Of a stretch of DNA of 64,000 bases, positions 45,767 through 54,668 are shown piece by piece (the stretch's first letter is position 1; the number at the start of each line of letters is the position of its first letter). The position numbers and the translations under genes were made by a program. A model generated the notes under the pieces. That model made no database searches. It was not told the origin of the DNA and saw only the letters and a program-made list of their open reading frames with translations. Source of the stretch: Nitrospirae bacterium MYbin3. Lineage in GTDB: Bacteria; Nitrospirota; Thermodesulfovibrionia; Thermodesulfovibrionales; Dissulfurispiraceae. Where the stretch lies: assembly GCA_002753335.1 (NCBI GenBank), contig PEAD01000007.1:28501-92500 (forward strand). The letters run 5' to 3'.

Positions 45767-46960
45767 TCAATCCTCTTTTATAACAGACAGCGGTTCCATT
45801 TTTTTCAGCCTCCGTAAAGGGAAAAGCGCTCCCGAAACGCATATGCCCGTACCGGCGCAAAGACCCACAACCGAAATTATGCTTCGCTGAATGATATTAA
45901 GGTCAACGCTCAGATTTTTAAGTATTGTAAACCCCTTTGCAAGCACGATAGAAAGCGCTGTGCCGCCTGCAACTCCGGCAAGGCTTCCGATTGCCCCGAT
46001 TATAACAACCTCTGTGAGAAAAAGTTTTGTTATGTGAGACTCTTTTGCGCCGAGGGCCCGCATGATTCCAACTTCTTTAGCGCGCTCGTTGGCTATGGCC
46101 GAAAATACAGACCAAGCTAAAAATGTTGAAAGAATGCATGCCAGCGTTATTGTTATTAAAAAAATACGGTTTATATCCTTTAAAGCATCTATCATTGCCT
46201 TGCCTATATCTTTTCTTGCGATAGTATCAACTTCAATTATGGAGTCTTCAATCTTGCCGGCTACTTTAGAAGAATCGTAGCCGCTTTTAACCTTTGCAAA
46301 CATCAACGAAATTTGGTTCGGCTTTATTTCGGACTGACCTGATTTAATAATATCCGGCATGTTTTCATCGCTCACGAATATAGCGGTGTCAAGGCCTGTC
46401 CCGGTCTTGTCAAGAACCCCCACCATCTTAAAGACGTTGCCGAAAAGCACACTGTCAACTTCCATTAAACCCACATCTATATTAAAGGCCGACTCACTGC
46501 CTACAACAGCCTCGCCTTTTTTGAGCTTGCGTTTAAGCTTTTCTTTTAGCCATGGTGCAATTATAAAATCGGTATCCTGATCAAAAGCAACGATAACAGC
46601 ATCAGGCACATCGCAGCATTTGCCAGTAAGGGTGACAAGGTAGGTTTGGTATGTTAAAACGTCAATACCCTTAATCTCTTTCACTTTATCTATAAGGCTC
46701 TTATCCATGAAGAATGATTTGGATTTGCTTTCAAGCAGCACATCTTCGGCAGCGCCCCGGGATCCTGCAGGCACGATAAGAATGTCTGCGCCGAGCCGCT
46801 CCGTAGCTTTATTTATGCTTGCATTTATGCGGGTTACAAAAGAAATAGAGAAAACGGTCACGGCCACGAGAAGCGCAATCGAAAGCGAGAGTATCGCTGT
46901 TCTCAGCGGTTTTCTTCGAAGGTTTTTAAAGGCAAAAATCGAAAGAGAAAAATGAGCCAC
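45767..46960 (-). CDS. FtsX-like ABC permease
   Basis: The 397-residue protein has an N-terminal helix (about 17-40), a periplasmic MacB-like domain (about 45-265) and three C-terminal helices in the FtsX domain (VFSAIANERAKEVGIMRALGAKE, a key coupling segment). With the ATPase and the DUF2318 lipoprotein it resembles the permease part of P19/Ftr-associated iron systems or a mechanotransmission complex. Its single permease gene suggests a homodimer. Confidence 0.88.
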   Translation of the reverse strand: MAHFSLSIFAFKNLRRKPLRTAILSLSIALLVAVTVFSISFVTRINASINKATERLGADILIVPAGSRGAAEDVLLESKSKSFFMDKSLIDKVKEIKGIDVLTYQTYLVTLTGKCCDVPDAVIVAFDQDTDFIIAPWLKEKLKRKLKKGEAVVGSESAFNIDVGLMEVDSVLFGNVFKMVGVLDKTGTGLDTAIFVSDENMPDIIKSGQSEIKPNQISLMFAKVKSGYDSSKVAGKIEDSIIEVDTIARKDIGKAMIDALKDINRIFLITITLACILSTFLAWSVFSAIANERAKEVGIMRALGAKESHITKLFLTEVVIIGAIGSLAGVAGGTALSIVLAKGFTILKNLSVDLNIIQRSIISVVGLCAGTGICVSGALFPLRRLKKMEPLSVIKED

Positions 46961-47000
46961 AAGACCTCGTGATTTTTAGTTGTAGCCTGTCCGGCTAAGA

Positions 47001-47038
47001 TACTAAGGCAGAAAGGCTCATGCCTTTCTGCCTTAGTA
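47001..47038. terminator. 17-bp perfect hairpin
   Basis: TACTAAGGCAGAAAGGC and its complement enclose a TCAT loop. It lies between the beta-propeller gene and the permease gene. No U tract follows on either strand, so it may slow transcription or set RNA stability rather than terminate strongly. Confidence 0.55.
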
Positions 47039-47058
47039 GAAAACAAGAAATCAAAAAA

Positions 47059-48192
47059 CTATTTTTTTGAGTAAACGGAATCAATACCGCAAAGTACGGC
47101 GCTCTTGTCTCCAAGCCCCATTCCCTTGTGGCATGCCTGACATACAGAAACCTGATTGCCGAATACCTTTTTGCCGTCAACATCGTACATCTGAACGGTG
47201 CCGTCGGTTATGGTCTTGCCGGCAATCGCCTTGCCGTCAGCATCGCAACCATCGGTTGCCTGTCTTACGGTCATTACAACATATTTGTTGTCAGGGGTTG
47301 CCTGTGCATCGTGAACCTGACCGTCAACCATCTTTTCGTCAACCATCTTAAGTGTTTTTGCGTCAAGAACCCAAATGCGGTCTCCAACTGACTGGAATAT
47401 AAGCTTGTTGTCATTTGAGAAATAGCCTCTGAATGTTATGGTCTTGCCGCCTATGCCGGTGTGGCTTGCCTTGGTTATAACCTTCCACTCGCCTTTTTCG
47501 AGCGCCGGCAGATCAACTAGAACGAAATCTATTTTGCCTGTGCCCTTGCCTTCTTTTGTTTCATTAATCGCAAGCACGAATGTTTTATGGTCATTTGAGT
47601 TTACGCCATGCAGGAACTGGTATGTGCCGGCTTTAAACCCAAGATCGCTTATGAACATGCGTTTTTTGTGGTCAAGGTTTTTCTTGTCAAAGATATCCAC
47701 AAAGCCTTCAACGCCCATAAATATAGGCAGATAGTTGTCCTTGCTCTGGCCTGAAGCGCAATATAAAGGAGGCTTTTTGCCGGGTGCTCTCGGATCCGGA
47801 TCAAGCGCTACGTCTTTGATAACATTTCCTGTTTTAAGGTCGCTTTTGCCAACATGCATCTTGCCTTTGGGATCTACGACATAAGTTGACCAGAACATTA
47901 CTGTGGAATCATTGGAATCAATTCTGGCGTCATGTGTCGGATGGGTCTTTTTGTCTCCTATTGTGATTCTGTCGAGGTTTTTAACCTTAATAGGATCTTT
48001 GTCATTGTTCGGGTCGATAGTAACATCAACCTTAGCATAATGCCCGCCCATGCCTGCTACATAGAGTGTCGAATTATAAGTCTTTTTTGCTGCTGTGGCC
48101 ATATCGGTGTTTGTTGAAACAACAGAAAGAACAAGATAACTTAGAAAAACTACCGCTATTATTCCTGAAACCAGAAAAATCTTTTTCTTCAT
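47059..48192 (-). CDS. Beta-propeller protein with C-terminal c-type heme site
   Basis: From ATG 48192 (after GGGAGGAG) the 377-residue protein has an N-terminal membrane anchor or signal (KIFLVSGIIAVVFLSYLVLSV), then YVTN/cytochrome-d1-like blades (LYVAGMGGHYAKVDV, IWVLDAKTLKMVDEKM, HDAQATPDNKYVVMTV) and one CQACH heme site at residues 351-355. It is a probable periplasmic electron-transfer or binding protein. I cannot name the reaction. It heads the leftward cluster with the ABC system. Confidence 0.75.
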   Translation of the reverse strand: MKKKIFLVSGIIAVVFLSYLVLSVVSTNTDMATAAKKTYNSTLYVAGMGGHYAKVDVTIDPNNDKDPIKVKNLDRITIGDKKTHPTHDARIDSNDSTVMFWSTYVVDPKGKMHVGKSDLKTGNVIKDVALDPDPRAPGKKPPLYCASGQSKDNYLPIFMGVEGFVDIFDKKNLDHKKRMFISDLGFKAGTYQFLHGVNSNDHKTFVLAINETKEGKGTGKIDFVLVDLPALEKGEWKVITKASHTGIGGKTITFRGYFSNDNKLIFQSVGDRIWVLDAKTLKMVDEKMVDGQVHDAQATPDNKYVVMTVRQATDGCDADGKAIAGKTITDGTVQMYDVDGKKVFGNQVSVCQACHKGMGLGDKSAVLCGIDSVYSKK

Positions 48193-48338
48193 TTTTACTC
48201 CTCCCCGCATTTTTTATTTTTTATATTTGCTGCATGAAACTGAGCGTGCAGATAAAAATTTCTTGTATCACCCCCTTCTGGATTGCAATGGAATGTCTTT
48301 TATGATGTTAAGACAAATTAACATACCGTCAGGCCAAA

Positions 48339-48365
48339 GTCAACTTGAATTTCAAAATTTAGGAT
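48339..48365 (-). promoter_or_regulatory. Copy B of the repeated operator-like element
   Basis: The first 24 nt match 44640-44663 at 22 positions. On the reverse strand TTGACT is a possible -35, with TAATTT 17 nt downstream, before the beta-propeller gene, giving a leader of about 120 nt. Confidence 0.45.
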
Positions 48366-48458
48366 ACTTAAGCAACACTTGTGCAAGAGCGTTTTTTGCA
48401 AATAAAGCATGAATTATCCAAAACCCTGATGTCGGATGCATAATTAATATAATTTTTT

Positions 48459-48487
48459 TTGACAGCTTTAAACCTTTTGTGCTAAAT
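48459..48487 (+). promoter_or_regulatory. Sigma-70-like promoter of hemL
   Basis: Perfect TTGACA (48459-48464) is followed after 17 nt by CTAAAT. Leader of about 38 nt with GGGGG before the ATG. Confidence 0.5.
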
Positions 48488-48531
48488 TGTTCTGCTTAAG
48501 GCTAAAAACCTTTATTTTTCTGCGGGGGAAA

Positions 48532-49818
48532 ATGAAGAACACAAAATCTAAAAGTCTTTTCAAAAAAGCGTGTCAGCTTATGCCGGGCGGGGTTAATAGT
48601 CCTGTTAGGGCATTTAAGGCTGTAGGCGGGTCTCCTCTATTTATAAAGAAAGCTAAAGGCTCCAAGATTTACGATGTTGACGACAACGCCTATATAGATT
48701 ATGTGCTTTCTTGGGGTCCTATGATTTTAGGGCACTCCCATCCTGCAGTAGTGAGCGCGCTTAAGAATAGGATTGCTGAAGGAACAAGTTATGGCGCACC
48801 GACCCCTCTGGAGATTGAACTTGCAGAGATGGTGATGAAAGCATACCCATCTATCGAAAAAATCAGGATGGTCAATTCCGGCACAGAAGCTACGATGAGC
48901 GCCATACGTGTTGCGAGGGGATTCACAAATCGCGACAAGGTTGTAAAATTTGAGGGCTGCTATCACGGCCATGCGGATGGACTGCTCGTGAAGGCTGGGT
49001 CAGGCGCAACAACCTTTGGCGTCCCTGACAGTCCCGGAGTGCCTAAATCCTACGCTAAAAATACACTCACTCTTCCGTTTAATGACACAGCAGCATTTAA
49101 AACTCTCCTTGCAAAAGAATGGAAGGACATAGCGTGCGTTATCGTTGAGCCTGTAGTGGGCAATATTGGGTGTGTTCTACCCAAGCCCGAATTTTTAGAG
49201 GCATTAAGAAAAGAGACGAAAAAATACGGTATTATTTTGATATTCGACGAAGTGATGACAGGGTTCAGGGTCGCTTATGGCGGTGCGCAGGCTTATTATA
49301 AGATTAAGCCGGACATGACCTGTTTAGGCAAAGTTATCGGAGGCGGTCTTCCGGTTGGGGCATATGGAGGCAAAAAAGAGATAATGGGCATGGTGGCGCC
49401 TGAGGGACCGGTTTATCAGGCAGGCACACTTTCGGGCAATCCTATTGCGATGACCGCCGGCATCGAAACATTGAAGATACTTTCTAAGCAAGGCATATAC
49501 GAAAAACTCGAAAATACAATGCAGCAGCTCGAAGCGGGCTTGAAAAGGGCAGCAGACAAAGCTGGCATAAAGACTAAATTTTACAGGGCAGGAACGATGT
49601 TCTGCACATATTTTACAGATTCCGATGTGGTTGACTACAAAACAGCAAAGACCTCGAATACAGAGTTGTTCGGAAAATTTTTCACGGCGATGCTCGAAAG
49701 CGGTGTAAACCTTGCCCCTTCTCAGTTTGAAGCAGGGTTCATTTCACTCGCTCATTCGCAGCAGGATATAGATAGAACTGTTAAGGCAGCTTATAAAAGC
49801 CTTACAAACATTAAGTAA
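48532..49818 (+). CDS. hemL: Glutamate-1-semialdehyde aminomutase
   Basis: From ATG 48532 (after GCGGGGG) the 428-residue PLP enzyme starts [28 protein letters not shown]. Motifs are [38 protein letters not shown] and the PLP lysine in [17 protein letters not shown]. It makes 5-aminolevulinate for heme by the C5 path. Its position just before genes for 15 heme sites fits a supply role. Confidence 0.97.
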   Translation: MKNTKSKSLFKKACQLMPGGVNSPVRAFKAVGGSPLFIKKAKGSKIYDVDDNAYIDYVLSWGPMILGHSHPAVVSALKNRIAEGTSYGAPTPLEIELAEMVMKAYPSIEKIRMVNSGTEATMSAIRVARGFTNRDKVVKFEGCYHGHADGLLVKAGSGATTFGVPDSPGVPKSYAKNTLTLPFNDTAAFKTLLAKEWKDIACVIVEPVVGNIGCVLPKPEFLEALRKETKKYGIILIFDEVMTGFRVAYGGAQAYYKIKPDMTCLGKVIGGGLPVGAYGGKKEIMGMVAPEGPVYQAGTLSGNPIAMTAGIETLKILSKQGIYEKLENTMQQLEAGLKRAADKAGIKTKFYRAGTMFCTYFTDSDVVDYKTAKTSNTELFGKFFTAMLESGVNLAPSQFEAGFISLAHSQQDIDRTVKAAYKSLTNIK

Positions 49819-49842
49819 ACAGGAATCCGGGAGGAAAAAATA

Positions 49843-50850
49843 ATGACACTGAATCCGTTGACGTTGTTGATTAAAATTTTAAGGTGGTACGCTGAGGAGA
49901 TAAGTCCGAAAGCGAGGATACTTTATGCCATCGGTACAATAACAGTGCTGGGCGTAATGGCAATTGTAGGATATAAGGTAAACGAATTCGGCGAACAGAA
50001 CCCTAAGGCATGCCTTATGTGTCATGTTCATGATGCGGCGCAGGAAGCGTGGTCTAAGAGCAAGCATGCCAAAGTGAACTGCCACGATTGCCATCATGCT
50101 TCCAAAGCCCAGCAGATTACCCAGATGATCAAGTTTGCATTTATGGGGCAAAAGAGTGTTCCTGCGAGACATGGTGAAGTTATTGTTCCGTGGAAGCTCT
50201 GCATGAACTGCCACTGGGAGCGTGATCCGAGATATCCGGAAGCTATGGCGGTCAACCGTTCGCCCTATCATGCCAAACATGTTTTTATCGAAAAGATTGA
50301 GTGTTCGAAATGCCACGGCTACAGGGTGCATCAGTTCCCGCCTGAAGAAAGATTCTGTCTCTCCTGTCATAAAGACAAGGAAGTCCATGGAGTTGGAATG
50401 GAAAGTTTAGCCTGCCTTAACTGCCACACCGACAGGACTAAAGACCTGAGGCCTGGAAGAAACAAATGCCTATACTGCCACGGCAGCGACAAGGTCAGGA
50501 AAGAGCTTGATAATGATCCGACTATTGATGTTAAGTACTTCAAACCTAAGCCGGAAGTCATAAAAAAGGCTGACAAAATAAATATTCCGGCAAACGCTCC
50601 TATGCAGTTCCCTTGCTACACCTGCCACAAACCGCATGGCAAGGTGAAGCTCGACTGGGGCGAGTGTTTGACCAAGTGCCACAACGACCAGCTGAATGTC
50701 GGCAAACACATGATTCATGTAAAGGGCATGAACATGAAATGTATAGACTGCCACAAGCAGCATGCCTGGCGTGTTTCTCCTGAGCAGGCCAAGAAAGACT
50801 GTGCAAAGTGCCATGAATACAAAGATCCGATGAAGTTTATCGGAGGATAA
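49843..50850 (+). CDS. Membrane-anchored undecaheme cytochrome c
   Basis: The 335-residue protein has one N-terminal membrane anchor (about 26-46) and a NapC/NirT-like start, followed by ten CxxCH sites (CLMCH, CHDCH, CMNCH, CSKCH, CLSCH, CLNCH, CLYCH, CYTCH, CIDCH, CAKCH) and one unusual CxxxCH (CLTKCH). It probably passes electrons between the quinone pool and periplasmic acceptors. It is first of four genes encoding a cytochrome/Fe-S/NrfD complex. The count of 11 hemes assumes the CxxxCH site is used. Confidence 0.9.
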   Translation: MTLNPLTLLIKILRWYAEEISPKARILYAIGTITVLGVMAIVGYKVNEFGEQNPKACLMCHVHDAAQEAWSKSKHAKVNCHDCHHASKAQQITQMIKFAFMGQKSVPARHGEVIVPWKLCMNCHWERDPRYPEAMAVNRSPYHAKHVFIEKIECSKCHGYRVHQFPPEERFCLSCHKDKEVHGVGMESLACLNCHTDRTKDLRPGRNKCLYCHGSDKVRKELDNDPTIDVKYFKPKPEVIKKADKINIPANAPMQFPCYTCHKPHGKVKLDWGECLTKCHNDQLNVGKHMIHVKGMNMKCIDCHKQHAWRVSPEQAKKDCAKCHEYKDPMKFIGG

Positions 50851-50897
50851 TAATAGAGGTGCGGAAATTTGCAATTTTATACTGGGAGGTATAGAGG

Positions 50898-51368
50898 ATG
50901 AAAAGCCATGTTTGGAGGCCGCTTTATTTAGCTGCCGGTCTTTTGGCGCTGTTTCTCATTGCGAGATACATCTATGTGCCGAAAGACTTTGGGACGGGTG
51001 AGAGGGGATACAGATATTCTTTTCACCGGTTGGGAAACGAGGATGAGTGGAAGGCTTTTAAGGTGAAGTACAAAGGTACGGAATACTGCAAAGACTGTCA
51101 TTCCGACAAATACCAGCAGATTATGAGGTCTCGCCATGCGATCATATCCTGCGAAAACTGCCACGGGCCGGCTATCGATCACCCCGAAAACCCTGCAAAG
51201 CTTGCAAAAGAGACCAACAGGGAGCATTGCCTAAGATGTCATTTCCGTTTGCCGTATCCTACGAGCGGAAGGTCGGCTATACGGGGCATATACCCTGGAG
51301 AGCACAATCCCGGGGCTCCGTGCTCTGCGTGTCATAATCCGCACAAACCGCAGGAGGGTCTGAGATGA
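50898..51368 (+). CDS. Tetraheme cytochrome c subunit
   Basis: The 156-residue protein has an N-terminal anchor (LYLAAGLLALFLIARYI) and four heme sites (CKDCH, CENCH, CLRCH, CSACH). The gene overlaps the Fe-S subunit gene by 4 nt. It is probably a subunit of the same complex, linking the undecaheme protein to the Fe-S protein. Confidence 0.92.
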   Translation: MKSHVWRPLYLAAGLLALFLIARYIYVPKDFGTGERGYRYSFHRLGNEDEWKAFKVKYKGTEYCKDCHSDKYQQIMRSRHAIISCENCHGPAIDHPENPAKLAKETNREHCLRCHFRLPYPTSGRSAIRGIYPGEHNPGAPCSACHNPHKPQEGLR

Positions 51369-52171
51369 TAACGAGAAGAAAATTAATCACCAATACCTTG
51401 AAAGGCATGGCTGCGCTTTCTTTGCCTGCTGCTGCGTTCGAGATACTTACGCCCGAAAGGCTGAACGCTATAATCTACAATGATACCGCAAAGGTCAGGT
51501 ATGTGTTTCTTGTTGATACAAACAAGTGTGTGGGCTGCGGGCTTTGCGTTAAGGCCTGCAAGAACGAAAATGAGATACCCTACGAGGCGAATGTAACGAG
51601 GACATGGGTCGAGCGTTACATAATAACAAGAGACGAGAGGCATGAGGTTCTCGAAAAAGTATTTGCCGACTCGCCTAAAGGCGCTCGTGACGGCTTTATT
51701 ACAGGGACGATTGACTTGGGGCATGGCAATACGTATACACCGAGAAAAGAAGATATAGACAAGGCATTCTTTGTTCCTAAGCTCTGCAATCAGTGCGACA
51801 ACCCGGCCTGCGTTCAGGTCTGTCCTGTCGGCGCAACTTATCAGGCGGATGACGGCGTGGTGTTGATAGACAGGAAATGGTGCATAGGCTGCGGATACTG
51901 TGTAATGGGATGCCCTTATGGCGTCAGATTTTTCCATCCACAGCATCATGTTGCGGATAAGTGCAATTTCTGCTACCACAGGATAAAGAAGGGTATGAAA
52001 ACAGCCTGCGTAGAAGCCTGTCCGTTCGGAGCAAGACTTATAGGCAACTACAAAGACCCTGACGACGCAGTTACAAGAATAATAAACACAAAGAGGGTCG
52101 GTGTGCTTAAAGAAGAGTTTGGCACAAGGCCGCAGGTTTTCTATCTCGGGCTCAGCATGGAGGTGAGGTAA
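51365..52171 (+). CDS. Four-cluster ferredoxin subunit (DmsB/NrfC/HybA type)
   Basis: The 268-residue protein starts MITRRKLITNTLKG, a Tat-like signal with twin Arg, and has four 4Fe-4S motifs: CVGCGLCVKAC, CNQCDNPACVQVCP, CIGCGYCVMGCP and CNFCYHRI...ACVEACP. Such proteins sit on the periplasmic side and carry electrons between NrfD and partner subunits. It is coupled to both neighbours. Confidence 0.94.
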   Translation: MITRRKLITNTLKGMAALSLPAAAFEILTPERLNAIIYNDTAKVRYVFLVDTNKCVGCGLCVKACKNENEIPYEANVTRTWVERYIITRDERHEVLEKVFADSPKGARDGFITGTIDLGHGNTYTPRKEDIDKAFFVPKLCNQCDNPACVQVCPVGATYQADDGVVLIDRKWCIGCGYCVMGCPYGVRFFHPQHHVADKCNFCYHRIKKGMKTACVEACPFGARLIGNYKDPDDAVTRIINTKRVGVLKEEFGTRPQVFYLGLSMEVR

Positions 52172-52172
52172 T

Positions 52173-53423
52173 ATGGTACACGGTGAAGTTTGGACAATAA
52201 AAGAGCTTTTCACATATCCTAACGAATACATCTACTGGAGCATCCAGATTGTCATGTATCCGTTTATGACCGGTCTTGTGGCCGGGGCTTTCGTGCTCTC
52301 GTCTCTCTACCATGTTTTTGGAATCAAGCAGCTGAAAGATATTGCGAGATTTTCGCTCGTCTTCTCTTTTGCGCTGCTGCCATGTGCGCCATTGCCGCTT
52401 CTGCTTCATCTGCAGCAGCCGCTAAGAAACATGCATGTTATGATGACCCCGCATTTTACGTCAGCTATCGCCGCTTTCGGCATAGTGTTCGTAACTTACG
52501 GAGCGATAGTTGCGGCAGAATTGTGGTTTTTGTATAGAAAGCACTTTGTCGAAACAGCGCTTGCACTAAAAAACAAGGCTAACAAAACAGCCTATGAAAC
52601 GGGCATGTATCATCTAAACAATTTGCTTACACTCGGCGCTCACGATATAAGCGAATTGGCCCTTCACAGGGACGAGAAAGCCATCAAGATTATGGCCGGA
52701 ATCGGCATCCCCGTAGCTTGTTTTCTACACGGATACGCCGGGTTCATATTCGGTTCGGTTAAGGCAAATGCGCTCTGGATGACCCCGCTTATGCCGGTTA
52801 TATTTATCATGTCTGCAGTTGTTTCGGGAATAGCTCTCTGCATGATCACTTACATTATCACAATGGAGGGAAGAAAATTTCTCGCAAAGAGAAAGGCCGC
52901 AGCCTGTCCCGGAGAATCCTGTGCTGATATAGAAAGCGTTGAACTTAATGTAATCCAGATGACCGCAAAATACCTGCTCGGTTTTCTTGTAGCGGCCATA
53001 ACCCTTGAACTTCTCGACCTTATCTTCAGAGGCTACACCGCCGTTAAATCTTGGGATATGCTTAGAAGGGTTATATACGGCAAAGACTTTTACAACATCT
53101 TTGTGGTTCAGTATGGATTAGGTAATCTTGTACCGTTCATACTTCTTCTGATCCCGGGCTTGACCATAAGACGGGCCGTTGTCGGCACTCTGCTAGTTTT
53201 GCTTGGAGTATTTATGATGCGTTGGAATGTTGTTATCGGTGGTCAGGCATTCTCTCTTACGTTTGCGGGATTTATGCATTACCATCTGCCCATTATTCCT
53301 CACGATATGGAAACTTTCAGGGAAGGCCTTTTCGGAGCGTTGTTTATTGTAACTTCTCCGTATGTGCTTTTCTTTATCTTAAACAAGATAATGCCGGTAT
53401 TCGGAATGAAAGAATCTCATTAA
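52173..53423 (+). CDS. NrfD/PsrC-family membrane subunit
   Basis: The 416-residue protein has about nine to ten membrane helices and the NrfD features YWSIQIVMYPFMTGLVAGAFVL and a long C-terminal half. NrfD subunits exchange electrons with quinone and may move protons. It completes the complex with the Fe-S and multiheme subunits. No molybdopterin or other catalytic subunit is encoded beside it, so the terminal substrate is unknown. Confidence 0.93.
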   Translation: MVHGEVWTIKELFTYPNEYIYWSIQIVMYPFMTGLVAGAFVLSSLYHVFGIKQLKDIARFSLVFSFALLPCAPLPLLLHLQQPLRNMHVMMTPHFTSAIAAFGIVFVTYGAIVAAELWFLYRKHFVETALALKNKANKTAYETGMYHLNNLLTLGAHDISELALHRDEKAIKIMAGIGIPVACFLHGYAGFIFGSVKANALWMTPLMPVIFIMSAVVSGIALCMITYIITMEGRKFLAKRKAAACPGESCADIESVELNVIQMTAKYLLGFLVAAITLELLDLIFRGYTAVKSWDMLRRVIYGKDFYNIFVVQYGLGNLVPFILLLIPGLTIRRAVVGTLLVLLGVFMMRWNVVIGGQAFSLTFAGFMHYHLPIIPHDMETFREGLFGALFIVTSPYVLFFILNKIMPVFGMKESH

Positions 53424-53432
53424 AGTATTGTT

Positions 53433-53474
53433 AAAAAAGCCTTCAAGCGGCAGACACCGCTTGAAGGCTTTTTT
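53433..53474. terminator. Terminator after the NrfD operon
   Basis: An 18-bp perfect stem (AAAAAAGCCTTCAAGCGG and its complement) with a 6-nt loop is followed by T residues. It ends the rightward operon and faces the convergent aminotransferase gene, so it is likely bidirectional. Confidence 0.93.
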
Positions 53475-53477
53475 TTG

Positions 53478-54320
53478 CTATTCGGATACTACTTGTTTAT
53501 AGGCTTCATGCAGTTTTGAAGTTATCGCCCCCGGACTGAACGCAGAATCATTAACCCTGTTTACAGGCATAATTTCCATAGTGCTGTTTGTGAGAAAAAT
53601 CTCGGATGCGGTGTTTAGTTCCTCTGAACGATAAAAACCTTCACGAACTTTTACGTCCGCTTTTAACGCAAGCTCTATAACAAGCGACCGGGTTATTCCA
53701 TCCAGAATACCGCACTCTACGGCGGGTGTGCAGAGAACGCCGTCTTTAATAAAGAAAATATTGCTTATCGTCCCTTCGGCCAAAAAGCGGTCGGTGTTAA
53801 GCATTACAGCTTCATATGCACCGGCGTTTTTTGCCTCTATCTTTGCGAGTATGTTGTTTAAAAAATTCTGGGATTTTATCTGAGGATTAAGCGCAGCCCT
53901 GTGATTTCTTCGTACTTCCGGAATCATTATAGCTACGCCTTCACTGTAATATTTTTCGGGATAACTTTTAAATTCGTTTGCTATAATCACAAACGTCGGT
54001 TCTTTGCAGAGCGCCGGATCAAGGCCGATAGGGCCTGCGCCCCTTGACACAGTGATTCTGACATACGCCTCTTTAAATCCGTTTGCATCAAGCGTCAGGA
54101 ATAAAGCCTTTTTAATTTCCTCATCCGTCTTGGGAATGGTTAATCCTATAAGCGAAGCTGAACGGTTAAGCCGATTAAGATGTTCGTTAATCATAAATGC
54201 TTTGCCGTTGTAGACCCTGAGCGTTTCGTATATTCCGTCGCCGTAAAGAAACCCGTGGTCAAAAACAGAAACCTTTGCATCATCTTCCGGCACAAGGCCG
54301 TTGTTTAGATAAACTAACAT
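53478..54320 (-). CDS. Class IV PLP aminotransferase (IlvE/DAAT/PabC family)
   Basis: The 280-residue protein starts with MLVYLNNGLVPEDDAKVSVFDHGFLYGDGIYETLRVY, the fold-type IV signature. Lysine in IKSQNFLNNILAK, EGTISNIFFI and the C-terminal TNSTMEIMPV motif follow. It may be a branched-chain aminotransferase, a D-amino-acid aminotransferase or an aminodeoxychorismate lyase; sequence alone does not decide. Confidence 0.88.
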   Translation of the reverse strand: MLVYLNNGLVPEDDAKVSVFDHGFLYGDGIYETLRVYNGKAFMINEHLNRLNRSASLIGLTIPKTDEEIKKALFLTLDANGFKEAYVRITVSRGAGPIGLDPALCKEPTFVIIANEFKSYPEKYYSEGVAIMIPEVRRNHRAALNPQIKSQNFLNNILAKIEAKNAGAYEAVMLNTDRFLAEGTISNIFFIKDGVLCTPAVECGILDGITRSLVIELALKADVKVREGFYRSEELNTASEIFLTNSTMEIMPVNRVNDSAFSPGAITSKLHEAYKQVVSE

Positions 54321-54326
54321 TCTGTG

Positions 54327-54668
54327 CTAAAACGCTCCTTCTATATGTTCTATCTCAGGCTTGCCTTTTGCAAGTAGTATGCTTATGACATCAAACCTGA
54401 CCGGCAGTTCCTGCTTTTTCTGTTTTGAAAAATAAAGCGATACTTTTCTTAGCTTTGCCTGTTTTTTATAATTTACCGCTTCAAAGGGCATGCCAAAAGA
54501 ATCGGTTTTTCGCGTTTTGACCTCAACAAACACGAATGTCTCTCCATCCATAGCAACAATATCAGCCTCTCCCACAGGAGTTGTGTAATTCCGGTGCAGT
54601 ATTTTATATCCGCGCTTTTTAAGATGCTCCATGGCGATAGATTCGCCTTCATCCCCCAGAAGCCTCAC
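54327..54668 (-). CDS. yraN: YraN-family endonuclease-like protein
   Basis: The 113-residue protein matches UPF0102/YraN: GDEGESIAMEHLKKRGYKILHRN, then GEADIVAMDGETFVFVEVKTRK, the nuclease-like D...ExK core. The function is not firmly known. It overlaps the Toprim gene by 4 nt. Confidence 0.92.
   Translation of the reverse strand: MRLLGDEGESIAMEHLKKRGYKILHRNYTTPVGEADIVAMDGETFVFVEVKTRKTDSFGMPFEAVNYKKQAKLRKVSLYFSKQKKQELPVRFDVISILLAKGKPEIEHIEGAF

Larger units (their letters stand above)
48193..48531. other. Divergent control region between beta-propeller gene and hemL
   Basis: This 339-nt AT-rich region carries the second copy of the repeated operator-like element (48339-48365) facing left, and a TTGACA-type promoter facing right (48459-48487). 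No gene is seen. Confidence 0.6.

Noticed and set aside
51383..52231. 282-codon reverse frame over the Fe-S subunit gene
   Set aside because: The plus strand encodes a clear four-cluster ferredoxin; the antisense frame is a shadow with odd composition.
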